Origin: Silicimonas sp.
GTDB lineage: Bacteria > Pseudomonadota > Alphaproteobacteria > Rhodobacterales > Rhodobacteraceae
Assembly (NCBI GenBank): GCA_022820365.1
Contig: JAJEFO010000039.1
Span: 1 to 61,018 of the forward strand
DNA length: 61,018 bases
Direction: 5' to 3'
Position numbers and translations under genes: made by a program
The notes under the pieces: generated by a model
The model's input: the letters and a program-made list of their open reading frames with translations, nothing else
Told to the model about the DNA's origin: nothing
The model's database searches: none
Shown here: positions 33,778 through 42,785 of the stretch, piece after piece
Numbering within the stretch: position 1 is the first letter of the stretch
How the letters are laid out: every line of letters starts with the position of its first letter

Positions 33778-34386
33778 ATGTTCAAGGCGATACTCGACTC
33801 CCGTTACTTCATCTGGGCGCTGCTGGCGCTGCCCTCAATCCTCATGGTCCGTGCACTCCTTTCCGGCCAGCCCGGGGCCGAGGGCGAGCCGGTCACCGAG
33901 ATGCTCCTGCACCCAACCGGGGAATTCTCTGCCCGGTTCCTGATCATCGCCTTGATCCTCACTCCGATGCAGATGCTGTTTCCAGGCTCGGGCTTTTGGC
34001 GTTGGATGATGAAACGGCGGCGCTATTTCGGGGTTGCGGCATTCGCCTATGCACTGTTTCACACGGCGCTATACATCGTCGACATGGGCAGCTTGCAGGC
34101 CATCTTGGGAGAAGCGCTTGCTCTTGGCATCTGGACCGGCTGGCTGGCGTTCTTTGTCTTCGTCCCGCTGGCCGTCACGTCGAACAACTGGTCGGTCCGC
34201 AAATTGGGGCCAGCCTGGAAGGTCTTGCAGCGCTCTGTATATGTCGCCGCCCTTGGCACGCTCCTGCACTGGATTTTCGTGCACAACGACTTCGGACCGG
34301 CCCTGGTGCATTTCGTCCCGCTGGCGGGGCTGGAAACATACCGCATCCTCAGGAATCTCAACCGCGCCCGCGTGTCGGCCGCCTGA
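33778..34386 (+). CDS. Ferric-reductase-like/MsrQ-like heme membrane protein
   Basis: A 202-residue protein with about six membrane helices of the ferric reductase-like transmembrane family (MsrQ/YedZ relatives). Candidate heme ligands are His in YALFHTALY and in LLHWIFVHND. Bona fide MsrQ pairs with the periplasmic methionine sulfoxide reductase MsrP; no msrP is present, and a PepSY-domain protein follows instead 13 bases downstream. I chose ATG 33778; ATG 33751 would add nine residues. A role in transmembrane electron transfer is likely; the acceptor is unknown. Confidence 0.8.
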   Translation: MFKAILDSRYFIWALLALPSILMVRALLSGQPGAEGEPVTEMLLHPTGEFSARFLIIALILTPMQMLFPGSGFWRWMMKRRRYFGVAAFAYALFHTALYIVDMGSLQAILGEALALGIWTGWLAFFVFVPLAVTSNNWSVRKLGPAWKVLQRSVYVAALGTLLHWIFVHNDFGPALVHFVPLAGLETYRILRNLNRARVSAA

Positions 34387-34399
34387 AAAAGGACATGAC

Positions 34400-34693
34400 A
34401 TGAAGACCTTGATACTGGCCGTCGCGCTGGCGACACCGGCCATGGCCCATGCGACCGGAATGCATCAATGCGATCATGTCGAGAAAGAGGACTGGCTGAC
34501 CGAAACACAGCTCACCGAAAGGCTCTCTGCTGAGGGCTGGACAGTGAACCGAATGAAACAGGACGGTGACTGCTGGGAAGTCTACGGCATTATGCCAGAC
34601 GGCAAGCGGGTCGAGGCCTATTTCCATCCAGCCACAGGAGAGGTGCAGCTCATCAACCAACGCGGGACGATCCTGTTCCGAAAGGGAGAGTAA
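34400..34693 (+). CDS. Small periplasmic PepSY-domain protein
   Basis: A 97-residue protein with a Sec signal peptide (MKTLILAVALATPAMAHA) and a single PepSY-like domain (LTERLSAEGWTVNRMKQDGDCWEVYG...KRVEAYFHPATGEVQ). Two or three Cys/His residues follow the signal (TGMHQCDHVEK). Encoded immediately after the ferric-reductase-like protein with a likely shared transcript; small PepSY proteins are commonly neighbours of such heme membrane proteins and may regulate them. Confidence 0.82.
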   Translation: MKTLILAVALATPAMAHATGMHQCDHVEKEDWLTETQLTERLSAEGWTVNRMKQDGDCWEVYGIMPDGKRVEAYFHPATGEVQLINQRGTILFRKGE

Positions 34694-34965
34694 CCTCATG
34701 CTCTCACGGAGCACTCGGAAGTCAGGGAGGACACCGGACGCTCAATGGGTCGAACGTTACTGTCAAACGGGTTTGAGCAACGGCTTTTGCAAGTTCTTGG
34801 CACGGACACGCGGACAGTCAATTCCAGCGGCATTGGCGGATTTTCAAAACGCGGAACAGTTACACGATGCCGATCCAATCAAAATTGGAAGGAACAAGTG
34901 CCTTGCAATTCGACAGCCATGGTGTTACTTAGTGTTACCCAAAAATCACTCGGGATCGATGCGAC
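34694..34965. promoter_or_regulatory. ParDE upstream region with 10-bp-spaced direct repeats
   Basis: The 272-bp region before the toxin-antitoxin pair contains GTGTTAC-tta-GTGTTAC at 34922-34938: two seven-base direct repeats one helical turn apart. They lie 27 bases upstream of the antitoxin ATG and are a plausible binding site for the antitoxin. The rest of the gap shows nothing else. Confidence 0.4.
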
Positions 34966-35238
34966 ATGACCGTCAAAACCGCCGTGAGTTTCACAGAACG
35001 ACATCACGAGTTTGCAAAACGGAAAGTGCAGGAAGGCTCTTGCGCATCTGTAAGCAGCCTGGTTGCGCAAGGCATCGAGAGGCTCATGCAGGAAGAAGGC
35101 GAGCGTGAAGCCGTTCTGGCCGGGATGGCTGACGCAATCAGGGCGCGGATGCAGACGCCTCGTTCCGAGTTCATAGAAATGGATGAGAGCGATACGTTGT
35201 TCGATGACGTCCGTCGTCGGCTGAAACGAATGGAATGA
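34966..35238 (+). CDS. ParD/CopG-like antitoxin
   Basis: A 90-residue antitoxin. The N-terminal half looks like a ribbon-helix-helix DNA-binding fold (KTAVSFTERHHEFAKRKVQEGSCASVSSLVAQGIERL), the second half a charged toxin-neutralising tail (MDESDTLFDDVRRRLKRME). It overlaps the toxin start by four bases (ATGA), the usual coupling of type II modules. Confidence 0.85.
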   Translation: MTVKTAVSFTERHHEFAKRKVQEGSCASVSSLVAQGIERLMQEEGEREAVLAGMADAIRARMQTPRSEFIEMDESDTLFDDVRRRLKRME

Positions 35239-35552
35239 AGAAGTATAGAATTTTCCGCCACCCAAGCGTGGCGGATGATCTCGCCGACATTGCCTGGTTG
35301 ATCGCCGACTATGCGGGAACAGAGATTGCGCTACGGACGATTGACGAGATCGAGACAGTGATTCAGAAGCTTAGCGAGGTGCCACACAAGGGCTCACTCC
35401 GAAACGAGATTGCACACGGTCTTCGTGCCATCCCTGCAGCGGACAAGGGCGTGGTTTGCTTCGTGGTGGACGATGAGCATGAAGCGGTCCGCATCATGGC
35501 CATCGGCTACGCGGGGTCCGACTGGGCACGGGTTACGCAAAGCAGAACTTGA
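35235..35552 (+). CDS. ParE/RelE-superfamily toxin
   Basis: A 105-residue protein with ParE-family features: N-terminal KYRIFRHPSVADDLADIAWLIADY, the LSEVPHKGSLRNEI segment and the C-terminal beta strands FVVDDEHEAVRIMAIGYAG. ParE toxins poison DNA gyrase, while RelE members cleave mRNA; the sequence favours the ParE branch. Encoded with the preceding antitoxin. The pair sits between accessory genes and the ribosomal protein operon end. Confidence 0.85.
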   Translation: MKKYRIFRHPSVADDLADIAWLIADYAGTEIALRTIDEIETVIQKLSEVPHKGSLRNEIAHGLRAIPAADKGVVCFVVDDEHEAVRIMAIGYAGSDWARVTQSRT

Positions 35553-35780
35553 CTGGACCAAGCATCAAAGCCATGCAAGATTCAGTTCAGGCGCGAACCG
35601 CCGGACAATTGCTTGCGTGTTCGACTGCAAGTTCCGGACCGAAGGCCAGAGTTGCTTGGCTGAAATTCCTCAGCATTCGATCGTGACATAACGACAGTTC
35701 GTCCTGTCGTCCTTTCAAGCGCCGCTGAATTGGGGGGGCAACATGGAGCCCGACCTGTGATCGCGCCGCCCATGCTCTCT

Positions 35781-35820
35781 CGACAAAAGACAAAGCGCCC
35801 GCAATTTCCTGCGAGCGCTT
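35781..35820 (-). terminator. Rho-independent terminator of rplM-rpsI
   Basis: On the minus strand, 31 bases after the rpsI stop, an 11-bp stem (AAGCGCTCGCA / TGCGGGCGCTT, one G-T pair) with a six-base loop is followed by the T-rich tract TTGTCTTTTGTCG. Confidence 0.85.
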
Positions 35821-35850
35821 GAGTTCTTTGAGACCTCGACTTGTCCTGCG

Positions 35851-36363
35851 TCAGCGCTTGGAGAACTGGAAGCTCTTGCGCGCCTTGGCCTTGCCGTATT
35901 TCTTGCGCTCCACCACGCGACTGTCGCGAGTCAGGAAGCCCGCAGCCTTCAGTGCCGGTCGGTGGCTGGGGTCATAAAGCTGAAGCGCCTTCGATATCCC
36001 GTGCTTTACCGCCCCTGCCTGCCCGGAAAGACCGCCGCCCTTGACGGTCGCCATGACGTCGAACTCGCCGTCAACGCCAGCAACCTTGAATGGCTGCCGC
36101 AGGATCATCTGCTGCACGGGACGCGCAAAATAGACGTCCATGTCCTTGCCGTTGACGACCACCCTGCCCGAGCCCGGCTTGATCCAGACACGGGCCACGG
36201 CCTCCTTGCGCTTTCCGGTCGCGTATGACCGGCCGAACTCGTCGCGCACGGGCACGCGGGCAGGTTCCGGCTCGGTCGCCGCGACCTGCATGTCCGCAAG
36301 AACGCCTTCGGCCAATCCTGAGGTTTCCGTCGATTCGTTTGCCACTGCGACGTCTTCGGCCAT
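35851..36363 (-). CDS. rpsI: 30S ribosomal protein S9
   Basis: A 170-residue S9. After an acidic N-terminal extension of about 40 residues, common in Alphaproteobacteria, comes the S9 core ([19 protein letters not shown], then [16 protein letters not shown]) ending in the basic KSFQFSKR tail that reaches the ribosomal P site. The start at 36363 ([11 protein letters not shown]) lies 4 bases after the rplM stop. Co-transcribed with rplM. Confidence 0.98.
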   Translation of the reverse strand: MAEDVAVANESTETSGLAEGVLADMQVAATEPEPARVPVRDEFGRSYATGKRKEAVARVWIKPGSGRVVVNGKDMDVYFARPVQQMILRQPFKVAGVDGEFDVMATVKGGGLSGQAGAVKHGISKALQLYDPSHRPALKAAGFLTRDSRVVERKKYGKAKARKSFQFSKR

Positions 36364-36367
36364 CGAT

Positions 36368-36826
36368 TCAGCTCCGAGTGTTCTTCTTGTTAAGGGACTT
36401 GACGTCGAGCACTTCGGGCTCTTGCGCGTCATGCGGGTGCTCGCCCCCGGCATAGACGCGAAGGTTCGTCATCTGCTTTCGCGACAGGCGGTTCCTGGGA
36501 AGCATGCGCTTGACGGCCTGCATCACCGCGCGCTCGGGATGCGCACCTTCAAGGATCTCGCCGGTTGTCCGCGACTTGATGCCGCCCGGATAGCCCGTGT
36601 GCCAGTAGTTCGGCTTTTCGCGCTTGTTGCCCGTCAGTTGAACCTTCTCAGCATTGACGACGATGACGTTGTCGCCCATGTCCATGTGCGGCGTGTACGT
36701 CACCTTGTGCTTTCCGCGCAGGCGCGTGGCAATGATCGAAGCGAGGCGTCCCAGCACGACTCCTTCCGCGTCGATCAGAATCCACTTTTTTTCAATCTCC
36801 GCCGGAGTTGCGGTGAACGTGCCCAT
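36368..36826 (-). CDS. rplM: 50S ribosomal protein L13
   Basis: A 152-residue L13, standard length, with the family core [36 protein letters not shown] and [25 protein letters not shown]. First gene of the rplM-rpsI operon, which ends at the terminator near 35800. Confidence 0.98.
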   Translation of the reverse strand: MGTFTATPAEIEKKWILIDAEGVVLGRLASIIATRLRGKHKVTYTPHMDMGDNVIVVNAEKVQLTGNKREKPNYWHTGYPGGIKSRTTGEILEGAHPERAVMQAVKRMLPRNRLSRKQMTNLRVYAGGEHPHDAQEPEVLDVKSLNKKNTRS

Positions 36827-36862
36827 GTGTCTACCCGGTTCGAGGAGTTCGTGAATGCGCGG

Positions 36863-36890
36863 GTTCTACGCATATTTCTGCGGCAGTCAA
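36863..36890 (-). promoter_or_regulatory. Predicted rplM-rpsI promoter
   Basis: Minus strand TTGACT (36890-36885), a 16-base spacer, then TAGAAC (36868-36863), with a short leader of about 30 bases to the rplM ATG. Good match to a housekeeping sigma-70 promoter. Confidence 0.5.
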
Positions 36891-37075
36891 GAGTGGCAAA
36901 CGGGTTTTTTCTACTTTGTTTCCAGTCCACCAAAGTCGGATGCGGAAGGGTCGCTCGCAGGCTTGCCGGGAGCCCGCTGCCGATCGGACGAGATGCGCCT
37001 TCCAGTCATCTCCGTACAAGCGCCGACACTTCCAAAAGCGCGTGGAGAACCCTGCTTCCAGCCGGAAACGACCTG

Positions 37076-38896
37076 TCACCCGCCTTCGGCTCTTTCTTCA
37101 AGGGCTAGCCACTCAGCCTCTGCGTCAGCCAGTCGCGCCTGCCTGTCGACCAACGCGTCGCCAACCTTCCGGAACTTGATCGGTTCCCTGGAATAGAGGT
37201 CCGGGTCAGACATGATTTCGCTTAGCTTTGCAATCTCGGACTCAAGCTGCGCGATGACGCCGGGAAGCTCTTCCAGACGGTGGGTTTCCGTGAAACTCAG
37301 CCCCTGCGTCCGTGCCTGCCTCGACTCTCGCCTCTTGCCGGAAGTTCGCGCCTTCACCAACGACGAACGGTTGCTTGCACGTGTCGCCGTACGGTCCAAA
37401 CAAGCAAAGTCCAGCCAGCCTCCCGCATGAACCGTGATCCGACCGTCCCCCTCGAATGCCAAGGTCCTGGTCGCCACTCTTTCAACGAAGTCCCGGTCAT
37501 GGCTGACTAGCAGGACCGTGGAATCGCTGCCTGCGAGCAGGTTCCTCAAGAGGTCCAGCGTCTCCATGTCCAGGTCGTTCGTGGGTTCGTCCAGCACCAG
37601 GAGGTTTGCGGGCCTTGCCATGATGCGCGCAAGCAGAAGGCGCGCCCTTTCGCCGCCTGACAGCGACCGGACCGGTGCCCTGGCCTGCGTCTCGTCAAAC
37701 AGGAAGTCCTTCAGATATGTCACGACATGCCGAGGTCGGCCGCGCACCATGACCTGGTCCGACCGTCCCGGAAGGCGCATCGCCTTGTGACCCGTAAGGC
37801 TCTCCCAAAGCGTCGCATCGGGATCGAGTTCCGCGCGGTGCTGATCGAAGACCGCAAGCTCGACATTCGTGCCCAGCTCGATTCTGCCTTCATCCGGTTC
37901 GGCGCGGCCAGAAAGCAATTCGATCATTGCGGTCTTTCCAACACCATTGGGACCCACCAGCGCGACCCGATCCCCACGCGTCACCCGCAGCGAAAAGTCC
38001 TGGCAAATCACCTTGCCGTCGAATTTCTTTGATATCCCTCGCGCTTCGATGATCCGCTTGCCCGACCTCGGCCCGGACATCAGGTCCATCTTTGCGGTTC
38101 CCTGGCGCAAAACTTGGTTCGCGCGCTCAGTCCGCATTGCTTCCAAAGCCCGCACACGACCCAGATCTCGCCGCCGACGTGCGCTGATGCCCTCGACCGC
38201 CCATTTGCTTTCGCTCAAGATCTTGCGATCGAGCTTGTGCCTTGCCGTGTCCTCGGCCGCCCAAACCTGGTCGCGCCAGTCCTCAAAGCCCGCAAAGCTG
38301 CCTTCGCGCCGGCGCACGACACCCCGGTCGATCCAGATCGTCGCGCGCGTGAGCGCACGAAGGAAAGCACGGTCGTGACTGATCACGACGAAGGCGCGGC
38401 CAGATTCGCTCAGGTGCGCCTCAAGCCAGGCGATCGACTCGATGTCCAGATGGTTCGTTGGCTCGTCAAGCAGCATGAGTTCGGGCGCTTGCGCAATGAG
38501 CCTTGCCAGTCCGGCCTTCCGCCGCCCGCCGCCGGAGGCGGCCTCGACGCGGGTATCAACATCGAATTTCAGTCCTCCGGCTGCCGCCTCGACGCGCCAG
38601 CGTTCCGAAGACTCAACGCCTCGGGTCGCCAGTTCGCCAAGCGTTGTGCACCCCCGAATGTCAGGTTCCTGCTCCATGTAGCCAACGCTGTCTCCGGGAG
38701 AAAGCGTCCGCTCACCCTCGTCGACATCGACCATTCCAGCCATAACCTTGAGAAGGGTGGTCTTCCCGGAGCCGTTTCGTCCGACCAGCGCAAGGCGATC
38801 CCGCGGCTGTATGATCAGCGACAGGTCTTCGAAGAGTGGATTGCCGCCGAATGTCAGCGCGATGTCAGTCAGTTGCAGGAGCGGTGCACGTGCCAT
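37076..38896 (-). CDS. ABC-F family ATPase (Uup-like)
   Basis: A 606-residue soluble protein with two ABC cassettes and no membrane domain. Cassette 1 has GRNGSGKTT and, after a modified signature (ASGGGRRKAGLARLIAQ), LMLLDEPTNHLD. Cassette 2 has GPNGVGKTAM, LSGGERARLLLARIMARP and LVLDEPTNDLD. A linker between the cassettes and a charged C-terminal domain with LEELPGVIAQLESEIAKLSEI form the coiled coil typical of Uup. ABC-F proteins act on ribosomes or DNA intermediates. Both Walker B glutamates are present, so both sites should hydrolyse ATP. Confidence 0.95.
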   Translation of the reverse strand: MARAPLLQLTDIALTFGGNPLFEDLSLIIQPRDRLALVGRNGSGKTTLLKVMAGMVDVDEGERTLSPGDSVGYMEQEPDIRGCTTLGELATRGVESSERWRVEAAAGGLKFDVDTRVEAASGGGRRKAGLARLIAQAPELMLLDEPTNHLDIESIAWLEAHLSESGRAFVVISHDRAFLRALTRATIWIDRGVVRRREGSFAGFEDWRDQVWAAEDTARHKLDRKILSESKWAVEGISARRRRDLGRVRALEAMRTERANQVLRQGTAKMDLMSGPRSGKRIIEARGISKKFDGKVICQDFSLRVTRGDRVALVGPNGVGKTAMIELLSGRAEPDEGRIELGTNVELAVFDQHRAELDPDATLWESLTGHKAMRLPGRSDQVMVRGRPRHVVTYLKDFLFDETQARAPVRSLSGGERARLLLARIMARPANLLVLDEPTNDLDMETLDLLRNLLAGSDSTVLLVSHDRDFVERVATRTLAFEGDGRITVHAGGWLDFACLDRTATRASNRSSLVKARTSGKRRESRQARTQGLSFTETHRLEELPGVIAQLESEIAKLSEIMSDPDLYSREPIKFRKVGDALVDRQARLADAEAEWLALEERAEGG

Positions 38897-38936
38897 GCCG
38901 GCGGGCTATGCGTGACTTCGAAACAGGTCAAGCGTG

Positions 38937-39689
38937 TCATTCCGGCGAGACCGCAACCGCACGCAGCAATCGCGCGCGCGCCGGACGGATGGAGTCGACC
39001 TCCAGGCCGGTGAAGACGTGCAGCGTGTTCAGGTCCAGGTCGATGACCGCATGATCGCTGACCCAGCCGCCCATGGACAGGTAACTCCTTAGCAGAGGCG
39101 GCATCGAGCGCAGCGCCCGGCGCCGGTCCGGCTTCTGCCGAAGCCGATGCGCGAACCTGAATACATTCGGCGCCTTGATCCTGGGAAGCCAGCGCTGCGG
39201 CGCGAGATGCCGCTCTTTCAGCATGGCGAATGCATCGGTGTAGATCCCTGCATCGGTGCCGTGAAATGACGAACATCCGAAGAGCAGCTTGATCCCTTCC
39301 CGGTCAACGAACACGGCCAGGGCGCACCATGCGGCGCGCAGGATGCCAGGATCGTCTTCGCCCGGCGCTACGCAGAACCGACCCATCTCTACCATCGGTC
39401 GCCGGTACCGCGACAAGCCCTTCAGCCCGTAGTGCTGAGCCGAATAGCTCTTGCCGATTTCGGCCCCGCATCCGAGTCGCAGCAGCCGAAACGTGGCGAC
39501 GACCCGATCGCCGGCAACATCTTCGACAAGGACCTGCTGGCAAATGTCGTCAAAGGAATCCGCATCGAGCCCGTTCGGACGGTCCATGGCATTCCTGCCT
39601 GCAATGAAGGCCCGGTACCGAAGCCGCTGTGCAGCCTCGATGTCTTTCGACGCCGCCGCGATGCGGGTTCTGTACTTCACGCGCGCCAC
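38937..39689 (-). CDS. olsB: L-ornithine N-alpha-acyltransferase (OlsB)
   Basis: A 250-residue GNAT-fold enzyme of the OlsB family, which forms lyso-ornithine lipid from ornithine and a 3-hydroxyacyl-ACP, the first step of phosphorus-free ornithine lipid synthesis. Family features: LRYRAFIAGRNAMDRPNGLDADSFDDIC, VEMGRFCVAPGEDDPGILRAAW and LLFGCSSFHGTDAGIYTDAFAML. OlsA is not in the window. It lies 40 bases downstream-to-upstream of the ABC-F gene on the same strand. Confidence 0.9.
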   Translation of the reverse strand: MARVKYRTRIAAASKDIEAAQRLRYRAFIAGRNAMDRPNGLDADSFDDICQQVLVEDVAGDRVVATFRLLRLGCGAEIGKSYSAQHYGLKGLSRYRRPMVEMGRFCVAPGEDDPGILRAAWCALAVFVDREGIKLLFGCSSFHGTDAGIYTDAFAMLKERHLAPQRWLPRIKAPNVFRFAHRLRQKPDRRRALRSMPPLLRSYLSMGGWVSDHAVIDLDLNTLHVFTGLEVDSIRPARARLLRAVAVSPE

Positions 39690-39783
39690 GTTCTACTCTT
39701 GGTGAATCCGGTTCGCCAGCTTAAGTTTCGCATGGGCCATGATGCCGCACAACCGTGACAGCAACGCGACAAGGGGAACTAAA

Positions 39784-40185
39784 GTGGAGAAGATCGCAAA
39801 ATCCGATGAAGAGTGGCGCGACCAATTGGACGGGCTGGCATACGACGTTCTCAGGAAGCACAAGACCGAACGCGCCTTCACGCATGACAATTTCCCAAAA
39901 GTTCCGGGCGTGTTCACGTGCAAGGGCTGTGGATCACGCCTTTTTGACCAGGCCCACAAGTTCGACAGCGGCACGGGTTGGCCGTCCTTCTACCAGCCGA
40001 TCGAAGACGACATGATCGGCGAGCGCGAGGATCGCAGTTTCTTCATGCGCAGGACCGAAGTGCATTGCTCACGTTGCGACGGGCATTTGGGGCATGTGTT
40101 CCCTGACGGCCCGAAGCCGACGGGTCTTCGCTATTGCATCAATGGCGTGGCCCTCAACTTCGAGCCCGGAGCGGAAGACGACTAG
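39784..40185 (+). CDS. msrB: Peptide-methionine (R)-S-oxide reductase MsrB
   Basis: A 133-residue repair enzyme for methionine-R-sulfoxide. It has both zinc-binding CxxC pairs (CKGCGSRLF, CSRCDGHLGHVF), the FDSGTGWPSF motif and the catalytic Cys118 in GLRYCINGVAL. I start at the GTG at 39784 because AAGGGGAA lies directly upstream; an ATG at 39739 would add 15 residues and has no ribosome binding site. Its stop shares bases with the stop of the convergent bamE gene. Confidence 0.95.
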   Translation: MEKIAKSDEEWRDQLDGLAYDVLRKHKTERAFTHDNFPKVPGVFTCKGCGSRLFDQAHKFDSGTGWPSFYQPIEDDMIGEREDRSFFMRRTEVHCSRCDGHLGHVFPDGPKPTGLRYCINGVALNFEPGAEDD

Positions 40186-40646
40186 TTCTCGTTGAAGAGT
40201 GCCGCCGGGTCGAAATTGCCGAAATTGGAGAAGAGCTGCCGAAGGAAGCTGATGCCCTGCGTGTTCGAATCCGTAACCCTGCGCTCCAATGCGACGACAC
40301 GGCCATCCTCCAGCCCGAAGCGTTCGACATTCTCGACAACGTCATCTTCGGTGAAGGAGACCGCCAGAACTTCGCGGTTCACCTCGACGGGCGCGCGCCA
40401 GAGGCGACTCTCGTAGTCGGACTTTACGTAATACCAGCCGCTGTCGTCGACAATACCTTCCGCGCCCGGGCGACCGAGAATGCGCGCGGCCGTTTCCTTC
40501 GTGTCGACACCGACCTGGACATCCTCAACGAGTCCGGCTTCGGGCACGTAGCCATGACTGTCTTCCAGGCTGGAACAGGCGGACATAAGCACAAGGGCGA
40601 AAACCTGTGCCCCTGCCCCCAGGACAGTCCCACGCGAAACCTTCAT
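40182..40646 (-). CDS. bamE: BamE (SmpA/OmlA) outer membrane assembly lipoprotein
   Basis: A 154-residue lipoprotein of the beta-barrel assembly machine. The signal ends in a lipobox LMSAC, with Cys24 as the lipidation site. The BamE domain follows: VQVGVDTKETAARILGRPG, DSGWYYVKSDYES and EVLAVSFTEDDVVENVERFGL. It is divergent from the DUF177-rpmF operon, a conserved arrangement in Rhodobacterales. Confidence 0.9.
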   Translation of the reverse strand: MKVSRGTVLGAGAQVFALVLMSACSSLEDSHGYVPEAGLVEDVQVGVDTKETAARILGRPGAEGIVDDSGWYYVKSDYESRLWRAPVEVNREVLAVSFTEDDVVENVERFGLEDGRVVALERRVTDSNTQGISFLRQLFSNFGNFDPAALFNEN

Positions 40647-40719
40647 TGCGCCAACCTCTTGCTAAATCCGCGACCTCCGCCTAGTCGGCATATCCATAGT
40701 AGGTCACAGGTTCAAGGAA

Positions 40720-41277
40720 ATGCTCGTGGCAACCGGTGCAGGCAATCACGTCATAAAGTGCCAGTCCGTCAGAGAGCGGATTTCGTTCTCGCTGGAGCCG
40801 GATGCGGACGCCCGCGCAGAACTCGCGCGGGTGCTCGGCGTCAGGGGCTTGCGAAAGGTGAAACTCGAAGGCCGGCTCTCACCGGACGGCGATCTGGACC
40901 TGAAGCTGGATGCCAAGCTGGGCGCAACGGTCCTGCAGGACTGCGTCGCAACGGGCGACCCGGTGACCACCCGCATCGAGGAAAAGTTGATCCGTCTCTA
41001 CGTTCATGACTTGCCGGTGCCCGAGGGCGACGAAGTCGAGATGGCAGCTGACGAAAATGCCGACCCCATGCCGACCACCCTTGATCTCGAGGAAGTCCTG
41101 GCCGAGGCGCTCGCGCTGGCCCTGCCGCCATGGCCGAGGATCAAGGATGTTGAACCGGTCAGGATCTCCGTGTCAGAGCCAGGAAAATCCCCAATGACAG
41201 ATGAAGATGCCCGCCCGTTCGCGGCCTTGAAATCGCTGCAGGAAAAGACGTCTGACACCGGCAGGAACCAAGGGTGA
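40720..41277 (+). CDS. DUF177 (YceD-family) protein
   Basis: A 185-residue protein of the YceD/DUF177 family, which in many bacteria is encoded directly before rpmF and is linked to 23S rRNA accumulation. Visible features: the FSLEPDADARAELARVLG start region, LRKVKLEGRLSPDGDLDLKLDAKLGATVLQDCVATGDPVTTRI core and an acidic C-terminal part containing LDLEEVLAEALALALPPWPR. It lies upstream of rpmF, as expected. Confidence 0.88.
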   Translation: MLVATGAGNHVIKCQSVRERISFSLEPDADARAELARVLGVRGLRKVKLEGRLSPDGDLDLKLDAKLGATVLQDCVATGDPVTTRIEEKLIRLYVHDLPVPEGDEVEMAADENADPMPTTLDLEEVLAEALALALPPWPRIKDVEPVRISVSEPGKSPMTDEDARPFAALKSLQEKTSDTGRNQG

Positions 41278-41424
41278 ATTCGGCCTTGCCCTTGGACGAA
41301 ATCGCGCTATGTTCCCGCCTCCGCGCGAATGACAATGGATTGGACAAGGAGCGTGCCAGCGCGTAAGACCGCGCGAACCCTGAACGGGGTCAGGCAACTC
41401 CAAACTGAACCGAGGATCTAGGAC

Positions 41425-41631
41425 ATGGCCGTCCCGCAGAACAAAATTACTCCGTCTCGCCGCAACAAGCGCCGCGCCCATGACGCTCTGACCGCCTCGA
41501 ATCCCGTAGAGTGTCCGAACTGCGGCGAATTGAAACGCCCGCACCATGTTTGCGCCGCTTGCGGTCATTACAATGACCGCGAAGTTGTTGCCCAGATCGA
41601 GGAATTCGACCTGGACGAGGACGCGGCCTGA
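41425..41631 (+). CDS. rpmF: 50S ribosomal protein L32
   Basis: A 68-residue L32. N-terminus [20 protein letters not shown] is the family signature; the zinc-ribbon is [18 protein letters not shown]. The acidic C-terminal tail [10 protein letters not shown] is common in Alphaproteobacteria. It starts the rpmF-plsX-fabH gene set. Confidence 0.98.
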   Translation: MAVPQNKITPSRRNKRRAHDALTASNPVECPNCGELKRPHHVCAACGHYNDREVVAQIEEFDLDEDAA

Positions 41632-41654
41632 ACCCGTCCTCCAGCACGCTTGGG

Positions 41655-42785
41655 ATGACATATATCCCCGATCAATCGAACGAGGCGAACAGGCGCACGA
41701 AGATCTCCGTTGACGCCATGGGAGGAGACCGGGGACCGGCCGCCGTCGTTGCCGGTATTGCCAGGGCCGCTCGAAAGAACCGCAACTTCGAATTCTTGCT
41801 CTTCGGTCCGGAACCCGAACTGCGCAAACTTGTGCGCAGACGGAACAGGCTGGGCAAGAAGCGACAGTTGATCGATTGCTGCGAGATTCGTCACGTGGAA
41901 GACGTCGTCAGCATGGAGGACAAGCCGAGCCAGGTGCTGCGCAACGGCAAGGGAACATCCATGTGGGCGGCGGTCGAGGCAGTCAGAAACGGCGAGGCCG
42001 ATGCCGTCGTGTCCTGCGGTAACACAGGTGCCCTGATGGCAGTTTCCATGATCAGGCTGAAGAAGCTTCCGGGCGTCGACCGGCCGGCAATCGCCTGCCT
42101 GTGGCCGTCGCGGAGTCCCGGCGGATTCAACGTCTTGCTTGACGTCGGTGCCGACATCCGGGCGGACGCCAGGGATCTCCTTCAATACGCGCTCATGGGT
42201 GCCTCCTACGCACGAAACGGCCTGGAACTGTCCCGGCCGCGCATCGGCCTCATGAATGTCGGCACCGAAGAGAACAAGGGCCACACCGAGATTCGAGAAG
42301 CGCACGACCTGATCGCATCGGCCGCCGACGACGCGAATTTTGAGTTCGTCGGCTTTGTCGAGGGCGGTGACATTCCGTCTGGGCGCGTGGACGTGATCGT
42401 GACCGACGGGTTTACCGGCAATATCGCGCTGAAGACCGGCGAAGGCACGGCATTGCTCATCCGCCAATTCCTGCGCGAAGCCTTCCGCGCCACGCCGCTC
42501 TCACGAATTGCAGCGCTGCTGGCAGTAACATCGCTTCGTCGCCTTTCCAGGCGAATTGATCCCAGGAGGGTAAATGGCGGCGTGTTCCTGGGCCTGAACG
42601 GCACCGTCGTCAAGAGTCACGGGTCAGCTGACGCGATCGGCGTCGCATCTGCCTTGGGGCTTGCATGTCGCCTGGCCGAAAGCCGATTCAACGAGCGCCT
42701 CGCGGCACGGGTTGCATCCTTCAACCCCGACAGGCAGGATGACGATGGGGAAACCGCCGAAGCGGCTGATAAAGAACCGGGATGA
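41655..42785 (+). CDS. plsX: Phosphate acyltransferase PlsX
   Basis: PlsX makes acyl-phosphate from acyl-ACP at the start of phospholipid synthesis. It is a 376-residue protein with the family motifs ISVDAMGGDRGP, VSCGNTGALMA, PRIGLMNVGTEENKGH and VTDGFTGNIALKTGEG. The start at 41655 gives a short 15-residue lead before the conserved core. Its stop overlaps the fabH start in an ATGA-type junction. Confidence 0.97.
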   Translation: MTYIPDQSNEANRRTKISVDAMGGDRGPAAVVAGIARAARKNRNFEFLLFGPEPELRKLVRRRNRLGKKRQLIDCCEIRHVEDVVSMEDKPSQVLRNGKGTSMWAAVEAVRNGEADAVVSCGNTGALMAVSMIRLKKLPGVDRPAIACLWPSRSPGGFNVLLDVGADIRADARDLLQYALMGASYARNGLELSRPRIGLMNVGTEENKGHTEIREAHDLIASAADDANFEFVGFVEGGDIPSGRVDVIVTDGFTGNIALKTGEGTALLIRQFLREAFRATPLSRIAALLAVTSLRRLSRRIDPRRVNGGVFLGLNGTVVKSHGSADAIGVASALGLACRLAESRFNERLAARVASFNPDRQDDDGETAEAADKEPG

